Assembly (NCBI GenBank): GCA_024734555.1
Contig: JANPWX010000173.1
Span: forward strand, 1,083,293-1,147,292
Direction of reading: 5' to 3'
DNA: 64,000 nucleotides
Origin: Trochalopteron elliotii
Lineage: Eukaryota > Chordata > Aves > Passeriformes > Leiothrichidae
Below, in pieces: positions 25,886-37,799 of the stretch; position 1 is the first letter of the stretch; the number at the start of each line of letters is the position of its first letter. Position numbers and translations under genes: made by a program. The notes below the pieces were generated by a model. The model was not told the DNA's origin. It made no database searches and was given only the letters and a program-made list of their open reading frames with translations.

Positions 25886-26580
25886 TGCTCTTATTGTCTT
25901 TTTTTGTCTTTTTTTTTTCTTTCTCTCTCTTTTTTTTTTTAAACCAAGTAATATGCTCACATGAAGAGGTCACACTTTTCTGACATTGAACCCAGTGCAC
26001 CTGACATATTTGTTCCATTCTTCCTTAAGGCTCCTCCCTCAACTCTTTCTCCCTTTTTTTTTTTTTTTTTTCCACAGTAGTCTTGCTTTTCTGACAGGGC
26101 TGCCTTCATATCTCCTCTTACCTCTGTCATTTCTGCCAGTTCATTACTCACTCCTTTCACCTGTTCTGTTTTTACTCATTTAGCTTTTTCTTTAGATTTT
26201 CTCTCTCTTTTTTCCTATTTCTGTCCTTCTGATTGAATGTTCTTCCTGCTGTTAATAGTTTCTCCAGCCTTTCTCCTTTACTTGCTTCCTACTCCTCCAG
26301 TCTGTTCCTTCTTACCTTTTTTCCTCTTTGTTATCACCATTATTTCACATTCTAGCCTATTTTTACACAGTTACTTTATGAGTTGCTTTACTTTTTTGGT
26401 CCCTTCCCTCTCTATTACTTATCACTCCTAACAGTCATTTTTTCTTCCCAGTTTGCCACTTCTGACCATGACCTTCTGACAGATACCAGTTTTTTCTGTC
26501 TTCCCAATATGTCCTCCCTGTTTGAAACGTCACAAAGTTGTGAACCTGGCACTTTTTTAGTCTTTACAGGACTATCCAGT
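25886..26580. repeat. Long pyrimidine-rich tract with poly(T) runs
   Basis: The plus strand is strongly C/T-biased over most of this interval. Runs include T-rich segments at 25898-25940, an 18-bp T run at 26054-26071, and many TTCTCC/CTTTCT units to about 26450. Open frames here encode hydrophobic strings (Leu/Phe/Ser) purely because of the pyrimidine bias, so they are not membrane proteins. Such tracts can adopt triplex (H-DNA) structure. Confidence 0.75.
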
Positions 26581-28516
26581 TTTGGATAGTTCCCATATCC
26601 ATGGCTGAGGAGTCACACTGTCCTAACTTGCCAGGAAAAATAGTGTAGTCCTGAATGTGTTAGCAAAGCTTACTATTGTAAAAGACTCAAAAGAGTACTA
26701 ATTTTTAAAACAACTTTCAGTATATAATATAACATATCACGGATCAGGTTAAGAGATCCCACTCATCACAGGCAGTAATTATTGTGAACAGAGGATTTCT
26801 AAAGAAATAGCAAACTGTTTTTAAATGTAGAATGTTTATTTTAAGATTTCATGCCATTTACTATAGCTTTTAGATATGGTAAATTAGAGTTCCTGTTCTT
26901 CGTTTAGATCCTGTCTGAGATCTGTGTAGAGCAATTTGAATGTAAAAAATGTGTCTGCTCAAACAGTCTGGAAATAAGACAGTTAATCCTTGCACCAGCA
27001 CCTGGATTCTAAAAATTGGTCACAATTAGAGTTGTGCTAGCCTCATACATACAGGCACCTGGCTGGGCTGCTCACACACAGCTCACATGCTTGGGTTTGA
27101 GCTGGCCTCCAAGCTGCCACTGACTCTCCAGTGCCTTCTCTGGCCTGTCTGGCCCAGATGGACCTTTCAAATAGCCTTCAGCATCTCAGATACCACCAGT
27201 GGGCAGCTGAGCTGATTCATTTCTGTTTGTCTGCATGAAAAATAATGTTACATATTTCTTCTAATATATTAGAATTTAGCTCAAGTTAGGAGCAGGGAAT
27301 CAGCAGCAATCTCACTTGGGCTGTGTTAATAAAGCTTTGTAGAACAACTAAATAGCAGGTGCCTGCAAGCAGTTACATCCTCTGACTCTCTGCCATTCTC
27401 TCTTTCATGCAATACCATATGGGGCATCCTGTAATTTTGACTCTTTACCTCCTACCACAAATTGTCCACAAAAAGCCTAATTTTAGTATTTATTTCTAAA
27501 TCCTGTTCGCTAATGGACAGCATCTCCCTGACAAAACTGAATTGCTACTATTGATGTTCTAGATAACACATGTAAACAGGAGGAAGGACTTGGTCTGCTA
27601 CAGCTAATTATGCCAGTGCAAAAAATCTGCCAAAGGTGAAAGCCAGACAGTTGTGAATTAATTAGCACTCATGGATTTGTGTTTATACTGTGTGGTCTCA
27701 CGTAGGTCAGAGCATTTCGCGCTCAAGAGCTGAGAGCTGGAGCAGTAAGTGTTCCTCATTTTCCTGCCATCTCTGCTGGGAAGAACATCCTACTGAGGAG
27801 AAGGGAAATTTGCTTTCATTTAGATTGGTACCATAAGTGATAGAATCTCCTTTTTCTTTAGGAAGTTATCCCATAAGGGAATTTGAAATAGTTGCCAGGT
27901 TTATTGAGATATCACTGTTTGGTCCATGATAGCTGAAGGTCGGTCTGTACTTCCATTATAAACTTCCTTAATAGGGAAGAATTAATGACCTATGTATTAC
28001 AAGTATTTTTGGCCTAAATCTTACTTATGAAATCCTCATCTAGGAGCAAAAATATTTATAGAATGCTCTTCAAATGTTTTTTTTTATGCAGCCAATTTCT
28101 CTGGAATTTGGATGCTAAAATAGGAAAAGTAGTATTTTTATAGTTGTACCTGCTTTTATTTCTCTGAATGTCATGGAAAGAGGTGAAGATTGGGGGACAG
28201 GTAACTGTAAATCTGTAAATGATTATGTAAATGTGCACTTAAGGGTTGCTTTTTTGCTTTATTTTGGGGAGTTTAAGGGATGGGCTGCTGCCTGTTAAAT
28301 ACTTGTGAATGTCTTTTGTGAATGTCCCTTCCTTCTTCCCCAAACCTGCCTCTTCATTTGCAAATTCTTTTAACAAAATTTTATTAATCTTTCTCATAGA
28401 GCTTTGTATTAGCAGTGTTGTATTAACATGATGCTTTCTAATAAGTATCAAGCAATTTCTCAATGCGCAATTCTGTGTCAGAGATTTCTATTACTAATAT
28501 CTTCAGGCAACTTCAT
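26581..28516. other. Unique DNA, no gene seen
   Basis: No exon, RNA gene or clear repeat is visible. Confidence 0.6.
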
Positions 28517-28603
28517 TTCAATCCATGTTGTGCTTCAAGGATCTGTCGAAGTGCACTTCAATGCATCTGAAAACATCCTCAAAATAGAACAACATGGATT
28601 GAA
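28517..28603. repeat. Inverted repeat, 15-bp perfect arms with internal palindrome
   Basis: The arms are 28517-28531 (TTCAATCCATGTTGT) and 28589-28603 (its exact reverse complement), separated by 57 bp. Inside the spacer is a perfect 12-bp palindrome, GAAGTGCACTTC, at 28548-28559. The whole 87-bp unit could form a stem-loop or cruciform. It does not have the near-continuous pairing of a microRNA precursor. It could be a remnant of a small non-autonomous DNA transposon, but I see no clear target-site duplication. Confidence 0.75.
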
Positions 28604-30087
28604 TTTGAGGGGCCTGGAAGCAAACCAGAGGGGACAATAACAGCTTAGTAAAATTCATATTTTTCTCTAGTCTTGCTTTCTTTTTTATACCACCATTAAA
28701 CACAGGAAGCTGAACAACAATTAAATATGGTGCCTTGCTGTAGCAGTGTGGCAATCTCCCTGGAAGACATAGCATTCACAAGTCTGAGGGATAAACTGAT
28801 GGTTGTTTCTAAACCGATGTGGCTGTCCTCCTCTGGTACTCAGATTTCAGAGGATGAAACTGGAAGTGCTCTTGCTGATTTTTAAGCCCCCTTTCTGCAT
28901 ATACAAACCCCATTTTATTTATTCAGTAAAATTAGTGTTTGTTAGTGTATTGAGTGGAGATGCAGGATAGGAGTTTCTCAGCAGTGTACCTGTTACAGAC
29001 TAGCTTCAGTTTTCATGTACTCCTTCTCTTATGAGGATATACAAAAGAATAAAAAAGCAGCATTCTATCCTTTTTTTTCCTGCAAAATGTGAGATGAATA
29101 CCAGTGGTGGTTACTTCCAAAGAATCATTTTAAGTGATTTTCTGTTAGAAAATAAAAGTTTTTAGAGGACAATAGATGAATATTCTTGTCGAAAACTGAA
29201 AAAAAAATGTTTGCCGTGGAGCCTGTTTGTATTATTAGACACAAATTAAAAGTAGTATCTTTGAAAGTGTGGCATCTAATTTGGCATTTGTGGCCAAAAT
29301 TCTGTGCATGAATGTCCTACTGCTTTGCTGGGTAGCAGTAGGTGCCCTCATAGGGGACAATTTTGTAGACAAAAGATGGTCAGGGTTTAAGCCTGGGATC
29401 CTTCTGTATGCATGGGGGCTGCATTATTTCCCTAAACCTAAGGAGATTTCTAGTTAGTTTGTGTATTTAGAGAAAAAGTTCTGAAAATGGACTATTAGTG
29501 TAATTGATAACATGATCTCTGGGTCAATTTCAAGAGATTTTGAAAGACATCTTGGGGGAACTGATAATGCAGTCACCACAGTGAGCCACCAATACCCAAT
29601 GATTTTAGTTATTTATCACATATAACAATTAGTATAACAGTTTCCCTAATCCAAGGATATAATGTGATCAGAGTAACTGTTCCACTTGTGACCAAAGTGC
29701 ATCAAAGAAAAGGGGAATGTACTGTTTACTAATTTATACTCAAGAGATATCCATTTCATTTTAGAGAGTAGGTCTGTTTAAAAGAGGCAGGAGAGCAGGC
29801 TACTTATTAATAGAATAAAGTCCAATCACATATAAAAGAATTTGATTTAAGAACTTGTTAATATTTTATTACTTTTTCTGTATGTTTGCCAGATTTCCTA
29901 ATGAAAAGTCCCTTTAGACTGTTTGTTTCTTCCAGTGGCATGTGGTTAAACAGTGCTTGAATAATGCTGGTATGTAAGAGGGGCCCTCACTTTGGAGAGT
30001 ACCCACATACTGTAAGTTGCACTGTCTTTCAGTCAGTCTAGGAGCAAGGCAAAGGACACTTTCCCCCCCATTCAGAGTCCCATCAGA
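28604..30087. other. AT-rich unique DNA, no gene seen
   Basis: A 62-codon plus-strand frame at 29269-29457 shows no motif and no splice-site support. Nothing else is notable. Confidence 0.6.
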
Positions 30088-30157
30088 ACTCTTCTGATTT
30101 CACATGACAAAAAAATACCTGGCATGGATTTTATCAGACTTTCCAAAGAGCATCACC
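30088..30157 (+). repeat. 70-bp duplicated segment, copy 1
   Basis: This segment recurs at 32466-32534 in the same orientation. The two copies differ only by one A in an A-run (7 versus 6 A's). Both begin ACTCTTCTGATTTC and end CAAAGAGCATCACC. The flanks are unrelated. It matches no repeat family I know. Confidence 0.95.
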
Positions 30158-31344
30158 CAAATACTGCATTTTAAATTAAAGAAGTTGATCACTGATTTCT
30201 GTATTAAATACAGCAAAAGAAGTAGAGACAATATGGCCTGCTTTGCTCATTAATATTTTCAAGTTGTGGGTGGAACTGAAGGTACTAATATCTTCAGTAG
30301 GTAAAAACTTAGAGCAATTTTTTCTGGTGTACCTAGGAAATCTGCTTTTAAATACAGTGTACTGAAATTTTCACGTCAGGCCAAAAGTTATGCCTTGGAG
30401 GTTTATTTTGAGTAGGCTTTGCCAGTATCAACTGAACCGGTTTACCAGTGGAGGTGGCTTGTGAGTGATTCCATACAGTGAAGTGTCTAACTGGAAGAAC
30501 TAGAACCTAAATTAGGTACTACTTAGGCTGTCTTACCTAAAGAAGGATTTAATACCCATTTTCAGATCTGGTGGGCGTTTGTTAGGTATTCATATGGAGA
30601 TGAAGATTTTTAGAAGTCCCTTTTTATTCAAGATCAAGTTTGGCTCTCCCAGCTGCAGTTTAGAGGTAGAGAAAAGTCATGAAAAATATTCAGTTGTTCA
30701 TGACTCAGAGGGGAAAAAAGTAATTTCGTAAAGCTGTGATTTTGTTATTAACCAGAACCGAACCTAAAGCCTGAGTGACAGTTCAAAGGATTTCTCTTTT
30801 ATTGTTGTGTGAAGCTTGCCCCTAACCATCCCAAAATCAGAACATGGACTCTTCAGCCCAACTTTGCCTGAAGAGATACAGTCTTGAATTTGGATTCCGG
30901 AGGGTTTCGTTGCCTGCTGTATTTTTCCATTGTCCTTCAGCCAAGCTCAACAAGACCAAACTTGACTTTCTAACATCATGTCTGAGGTAAAAATCTAGAA
31001 AATCACCACAAAAAAGAAAGAAGCTGACTCAAGAAACTTCATGTACCTTCTCTAGACATCAGACAAAAGAGAAAAAAAAAAACCCATAAAGTCATTGTTT
31101 GCCCTGAAGCTGAGTTTATTCAAATATAATGCATGTTACCATTGTTAAACTTTGAAAAATAGGAATTGCAAAAGTTGAAGTCATTAATTTTACAACATAA
31201 GTTTTGTTCTGTTGCTTGGGACTATGGTTTAGACATATGCATGTAAATTTTGGCATACAAGTTCCACATCCTTAAGGATTTTTTCCAGTTAAGGTATGAA
31301 GATAAAGAAAAAAACAGTCAGAAGTTACAGACAGTAGTTGTAGA
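30158..31344. other. Unique DNA, no gene seen
   Basis: No feature is supported. An A-rich stretch lies at 31069-31083. Confidence 0.6.
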
Positions 31345-31405
31345 ATATTCTGAGTTGGAAGAGATCCACAAGGATCATCAAGTCCATCTCTTAAGTGAAA
31401 TCAGC
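31345..31405 (-). mobile_element. Short CR1 3'-tail fragment
   Basis: 'gaatattctgagttggaag' followed by 'aaggatcatcaagtcca' matches the reverse-complement start of CR1 3' ends. Similarity fades after about 31400. It is a very short, severely 5'-truncated copy. Confidence 0.7.
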
Positions 31406-32465
31406 ATGTAGGAGATCTGAAGTGGATCAGAAATCAAGTCCAGAGGCAAAATGAACTGAGGAGAGTAAATTAATTTCAACAACTGTTAATACTGACTGTC
31501 AGAGACCTTCTTCAAAACTGTGTTTCTTTAGGGTAGTTTTGAGCAGGCCAAACTGTGAACTGCATTCTAACACTGAATGGAGTCTTAGTCATCCCAAATT
31601 TCTCACTTAACTTGAAAAAGACTAAATCTAAGTCAGAATACCACTGGCTGTGAATATCATAATTTCCCATTGTGAAATTTGTTTATTGATTAATGAAATG
31701 TGAAATCTTCATTGCACAATATTTTATTGTGGTTTTTTTTTCTCTGTTCCCACCTATGGAGAGACATTATAGTTTTGAACTTTTTTCTTTCCTTTTTGTG
31801 CCATGATTTCTTCTATTTTATGCTTTTTGGAAAGTGTGTGTTGTTTATTTAGTTGAGAGACTATGTGTTGTAAAAGGGTTACCTTGTTAATTGCTTTTTT
31901 CTAGTGCAGTTTTTAAAAATTCCAATGTTTGAATAGGTGCTAATGTTTTTGCTTTGAAAGTCTCCATGTTTACTGCCACAATAAGGATACAAGTAATTTT
32001 ATAATCTTAATGTTTTCTGTCTGTGGAAAAATTTCTTTTGTACCTCTTTTTTGATACATTTCCCATGCATTGGTCTTCATTTTGTGCATTTTCTAATCTG
32101 TAATAGTCCAAATTTCCTTTCAGTCCTACATTATAATGCATGAACATGATTACAAGTATTGTGTTGCAGGAAGGGTGTTGTTTTTGTAAGTGTCATGATG
32201 GTTATTAATGATATTTCAACAGAACAAAATTTTATACAATAAATTTTGCTTCGTAGAAGACTTTAGAACTTCATTAGTTTGCCTGTGGAATCTGCAGAGA
32301 GGTGAATTTCAGTAATTTAGCTCTGTTTTCTAATCTTTCTTTACAGCCTCAAATGTGGGTGTATTTTTAACAGTACATAGTATATACATGCAAATTTCCA
32401 ACGTCCTGCTGCATCTGAATTGCATTTTGATTTTAGTTTAGTTTTTTTAATAATGATGATTTTCT
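31406..32465. other. AT-rich unique DNA, no gene seen
   Basis: Nothing is recognised between the CR1 tail and the second copy of the duplicated segment. Confidence 0.6.
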
Positions 32466-32534
32466 ACTCTTCTGATTTCACATGACAAAAAATACCTGGC
32501 ATGGATTTTATCAGACTTTCCAAAGAGCATCACC
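32466..32534 (+). repeat. 69-bp duplicated segment, copy 2
   Basis: Near-identical to 30088-30157, about 2.38 kb away and in direct orientation, with a single 1-bp homopolymer length difference. Such identity in non-coding DNA implies a recent duplication, a shared repeat family, or an assembly artefact. Confidence 0.95.
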
Positions 32535-34479
32535 AGACAGGGGCCAGTCATGGAAAATCACAGACAGCATGAAGAAAAATTAGAAAATTAAAACAGGATA
32601 TAACTGAAACCAGACTATCAAACTTCTTGACAAACAGACACTAGGTTATACTATAGCAGTTTATTCAGGAACCAGATGGCAAGAAAACCTTTTTATGCTA
32701 TGTGATGGGACATACCTTCCCAAGCCAATTACAGAATTATCCTGTAGAATGCAGTTTAGATAGTCAGATTTCAGTCTTCTCTTAAGCTTTGTGTGAGCTT
32801 TATCTGACCTGCAAAGTGGCTAATTTTTTAAAGCAATTAAAAAAAAACCAAAACGGTGGGGCTACACGAAGGTCTGTTTTTAATCAGCTGTGATGCTCTC
32901 AGAGTGCCTAGAGATGCCTAGAAAGCATGGATTTACAGATATCACTGCTAGCTAAATAGAAGATAATCACAAAAGAGGAAAGATGGAAAGAACTTCAGAG
33001 AGTCCTTCAGATGCATTGGAATTCATGCATCCCATTTTTGGTTTGTTTCATTCCTTTTTTGAAACTCCTCTCTACAATTCATCTCAGACTAGAGCTGACA
33101 TGTTTCTCTTTTCCTTTACTTCACTTTCTACTGAAGGATCACAATTACCTCCTCACTATACAGTGAATTTGATTGCTTGTGTTTATTTAATCTCTCCTTT
33201 CTCCACCCTCTCTGTTTTTTCTCCTTACTCTTCATGATCATACAATGTACAGTGTGTAGTTAAATTAGTGTAAACCTAATTTAAAGCAAGTGAAGTGCAC
33301 CTGTGTTCTAGGATTACTTCTAGTGCACCTAGGTACTGTTCCCTCTAACTAGGTGAATTGAGATACAAAACTTTCTGATAAACACAAGACCATAGCAAGA
33401 GACCAATCCTTTAAGTATCTAAGAAAGAATTTTAAATTCAGCTCAGCGTTCTTTCTGATACTGCATTTCTTGTAGTCCCTTATACCTCTTTCCTTCAAGA
33501 AAAATACTGGTTTTCCCATTCAAATTTTTACTTCATCTCTTTTTTCTCATTCTCTCCCCTTTTCCTTTCCCTCTCTCTTTAAAAGCAAGTCCAGAGAGGA
33601 AGTTGGACTAGTATTTCATATTTTATGCCTTAGCCTGTGACTTTGTTCTTTGGGTACCAAAGCAAGTTGTTCTGTATGATATTAAATTGGTAGAATCTGG
33701 TTTTAAAGTGGAACAACCCAAGAATTTCTTCCTTTACAAGCAGGGTTTTTATTTCCTTATGTAGCATTTTTCCAAGTACACAAATTGAAGTCTATAAATA
33801 TATTAAGTTCTGTTAATATTCTCAGTAGTTACTGAGAAAATTGCTAGGCATAGTTTTGTATTTGTTTTCTTTGGTTCTCCTTCATTTATTTAGTTTAAGT
33901 TTCAAATACTTTAATGGTTATTTGTTCACCTATTCTAATATTAGGAGGTCAAACTCACAGCTGAAACAGCAATTTTCACCTCTTACTTGCAAATAATTCT
34001 TTCCCTCTAAAATACATAAAATAAACTTGAGACTGATTCAGAACCCTGAATCAGAACCTCTTAAATTTCCAGGACTTGGAATTCGTACCTATATCCAAAT
34101 TTCACAAATGACACCTATTTCCATTAAATGGTAAAATCAGGAAGGAAAAAGTACTCTACTTAAATGTTCGCTGCTTGCATATTTCAGTCCCTGTTCTGTA
34201 ACTAATCCTAGATAAAAAGGTTTTGAAAAATTTATATGTAAACATGGATAGGAAAATATTGCTTCAGTACTCTTCCAAGCATTTAATCCAGCCATCTTTT
34301 AAGTAAGTAGTAGGTTTTAAAAATGTTAAAAATGGTTAGCTGGTAGTTCCAGCCACACTTCTTTCCCAAAATTCATTTCAGTCCAGCTGGTAATCATGAG
34401 CTGAGTTTGGATTTGTTTTGGAACTTGTTCTTCTATTTTAACTATTGATGGGATGAGGAAAGGGGAGGTTACATGACAT

Positions 34480-34560
34480 AAGCAGTGACCACGGAGTGAG
34501 TAGGTGTCAGAGCTAAGATCTACTTGAGCTGCTTTCTTCTGTCTTGCACTAAGCAAGGCT
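34480..34560 (-). mobile_element. Possible tRNA-derived SINE (MIR-like) relic
   Basis: 'ggtgtcagagctaag' followed about 40 bp later by 'cttgcactaagcaagg' resembles the reverse complement of the tRNA-related part of MIR-type SINEs ('ggcagagc...' to '...cactaac'). The match is short and degenerate. Confidence 0.25.
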
Positions 34561-35421
34561 TCAAAGGTTTGGCATCATAACTGATGGAAGTGATTGCTTT
34601 TGCATTTTTTGCCTTTTTTTTTTCCACTCAATCTACATTGTAATGTAAGTATGTGTCATATAATAGTTGTTTTTTGTATTCATGTTCAGATTCATTGTGG
34701 TCTTTCAAATGGTGTTTACATGAATCTGTGAAAGAGCAAAACATCATGGACTTTTAAAATAGAAATATTAGGCAATAAATAGTGTAGCTGAAAAATCAAT
34801 AATAAAAGGTAGGTGGCTTTTACTGCTAATTTAATTAAGTCTGTATCATGTGTAAAATTGCATATAGACACATAGGTAGAGGTGCTTACCTGTATTAAAA
34901 CGTAACTCTCATATACCACTTGAAAACGAGCTGACATGAAACTTGCTATAAAAAATGAAATATTCTAAGATATCCAATATATCTGTGAATAAATGAGATG
35001 TGCAGAAATAAAAAGGGAAAAAACAACTTCAAGTTGTCTAAAGAATTACATGAAGATAATAGAGAGTTTTTGATTTTTTTCCTTATTGATTATTCCCAGA
35101 ACTTAAGGTTTCACAGTTAGATTGACAACTGAGTTATTTGCCCATACCTAGTGACTGACAACAGATAATGGAAAGGCTTTTACCATGATATAACAGCAGA
35201 GAATAATTTCTAATTTACTACTATAGTTCTCATCAAAAGTACCCCAGCAAAAACAGTAGATTTATCACTTCAATTACTGGAATTTCACATTTAGTTTAAA
35301 GAGACATGTTTCTATAATGTGACAGGCTTTACAGATTCTGAACTTCTTCAGACATTTCAGCTATCAGAGTAATCAGGAAAAGATATAAATGAAAGCAATT
35401 GTTTTAGTTTTATAACTTTCA

Positions 35422-35435
35422 GTGCTGTCTACTGG
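35422..35435 (-). promoter_or_regulatory. CTCF-like motif
   Basis: GTGCTGTCTACTGG matches 12 of 14 positions of the reverse CTCF core, in the same orientation as the one at 20424. Weak evidence on its own. Confidence 0.25.
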
Positions 35436-36311
35436 CAAGAAACGAAACAGGCCATAAACTGATGGTCTTTGCCAAGTCTATAAAAGGGAAAAAAAGACAT
35501 TCCATATCAGTCTTTTTTACTTTTTTTAAACCAACTGTCTGATCCTGGATGAGAATAATGTTAAAATAGTATTCAATTAATATCTACAAATTAACTTTCA
35601 TGTCTATATTTTTAAACTAGCTGCCTAGTGATAATAAAATGTTGTTTACCTCAAAATATATTGAGTATTTTTTTAATACATTTATTCATATCGCTTCTGT
35701 CCAGCTTGCATGCCTCAAGCTATGAGAGAGAACCAAAAGATTAAAAAAAAAGACCAATATAAAAAACAGTCAACAATCATAGGCTTCTGTATGCTAAAAA
35801 AAGGCCATGTGAATGATTTTGAAACTGATTTAAAATATTCTAACGGGTAGTGTTTTCTTCTTTTGGGGAAGATGGATTGTTCACTGCTTTTTTTGAGGAG
35901 TGTATCTTTAGTTTTTATAATTCACCCCTGACTTGGCTGTTCTCAGCTTGGGAAATTGGACGTGCTGCATGTAACTGGGGATGCTGGGGCACTTCTTAAA
36001 CCTGGATTTGTATACCCTCAATGTGTCCCAACCTCATGTCTGGGAATATCTGGTCACAGATGTGCTCCCATGTGCCTCTTTTGCTTTCTAGAGTACTCAT
36101 GATTTCTTGTTCAAAGACAACCTTTGCTTGTAAACTGATGGGGAATTCTGGATTCTCCCCGAAGTGGGTCCCAGGTCAGAACACTGAGGAACAAAATGCT
36201 GGTGTGAGGGTTTGGGTCATGGTACCCTCCAATCAGTCAGGTTAAATACAGCAAACAAATCTTAGAGGAGTACTATCCTGTACTTTCCATTATATGGCAA
36301 GATAAATCAGT

Positions 36312-36343
36312 GCACCACAGGACATTTGCACCACAGGACATTT
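36312..36343. repeat. Perfect 16-bp tandem duplication
   Basis: GCACCACAGGACATTT occurs twice head-to-tail (36312-36327 and 36328-36343) with no mismatch, consistent with a recent replication-slippage event. Confidence 0.95.
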
Positions 36344-37348
36344 CACTTCAGAGATTTGGATCTGTCTCTAGAGAAATAGCCTTTATCCTAGCATTATGCT
36401 TATGCAGACAGGCATACCAGTTCTTCCCAAACTTTCCCTTTTGCAGACAACGCTTGGCAATCCCTCCCATTTCTCATCAAGTAAAAGGCATTGAAGGAGG
36501 CTTTTATGAAGGATCCCTACCAGAGAAAGTCGGCACATTTTCATGTGGGATTCCTAGTCCTTCTGCAAAGAGTCATTTCTCCCTTAAATACCATCCTACT
36601 CAGGGGTGTTCCTGCCCCCTCCTCTCAGACCAGAGAGCAGGAGGGTAGGACTGAGGATCAAAGGCACGTGGCTTGAGTGCACACTGCAGAAGATTCGCAC
36701 TGGAGTGCCAGGTCAGGCGTGCTCTGCTGTGTTACCCACACAAAGGTGCTAGAATAGCAAAGCACTGTAATAAAACCTCACCAACTAGAGAAAGCAGTAG
36801 GGATTTTCCCACAGCTGTTGCAGAATTCATAAATAAGTTCACAGAATTATTATATTTGTTATAAATTAAATGCCATCACACATGGTGCCTCTGATGGTCT
36901 GATGATTGCTAGGGTGCAGCTTGTATCGCAGAGCATGCATTTACTGGCAAAAGGGGAGATTATCTATTCTATCATATGTGAAAGGGATCTTATTTGAGGT
37001 TTGCTGTAGTAGAGCAGTGTAGTAGTTAAGCCAGCTCTACAATTTTATTGCCTGTTACAGCTGAATTTTCAAGAAATGCTGTGATTTAGATCACAGAAAG
37101 GAAGTATCTAAGTGCTGTATATGGTGTCAGCCGTGCATAAGTGATTGAGCACATCTGTTTATGAGGTACAATACTTGAGTGATAATGTTTATGAGGAGTT
37201 CTATTAGGGTGAATAACATAGCTGCTGGTTGAATGCCTGTTTGGATTGTTTTTATATCCGCTGATTTAAAGTAGATCTAAATAGGTTGGTCACATATTCC
37301 AGATTTGTTTGTTTGTGTATTTACTCTTACAGAGGTCAGGAAGGAAGT

Positions 37349-37371
37349 TTTAATTTAATTTAATTTAATTA
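37349..37371. repeat. (TTTAA)n microsatellite
   Basis: Four TTTAA units plus a partial unit. Confidence 0.9.
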
Positions 37372-37799
37372 GTTCTGTCCCACTGAAGTTCTAACCTCTA
37401 ACCTTAAGAACAAAGTAAAGGGACTGTAAAATCCCAAGATGGCAGCCCCAAATGAACCTGCAGCTCTTCAATGGTTAATATAGATTCTTCCTTCCAAAAC
37501 TGAAGGTAGCAGTATTTTGGCACATGATTAGCATTTTATTCATAATATTCATAAAGTAGTATTTCAGACAGCTTAGCAGCAGAAATGCTAAGCCTAAGTT
37601 AAATTTAGGATAAGTGTTTTCTTTAGATTTTTTTTCAAATAATTTCATCTCACAGTCATGTAGAATGGCAGATGTTTGCAAATCTTGGTGTAAAATTGAT
37701 TGAAATATTTTAAGAAAACTGAAATAATGTCAGTGGCAAAATTTATTTTACCAAGTGCAGATGTAAGACATCAAGTTCTCAGACTGATGGCAGAATTAA

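Larger units (their letters stand above)
32535..37348. other. AT-rich unique DNA, no gene seen
   Basis: Pyrimidine-rich patches occur at about 33040-33240 and 33520-33585. Chance frames of up to 112 codons (plus 36310-36648) have no recognisable domain. Small repeats, a CTCF-like motif and a possible SINE relic in this span are listed separately. A 7-bp perfect hairpin lies at 37079-37096 (CTGTGAT/ATCACAG). Confidence 0.55.

Noticed and set aside
25986..26431. Hydrophobic plus-strand frames resembling membrane segments
   Set aside because: Pyrimidine-rich DNA always translates to Leu/Phe/Ser/Pro strings; not evidence of a membrane protein.
36310..36648. 112-codon plus-strand frame
   Set aside because: Starts within a tandem duplication and overlaps another plus-strand frame in a different phase; no domain.
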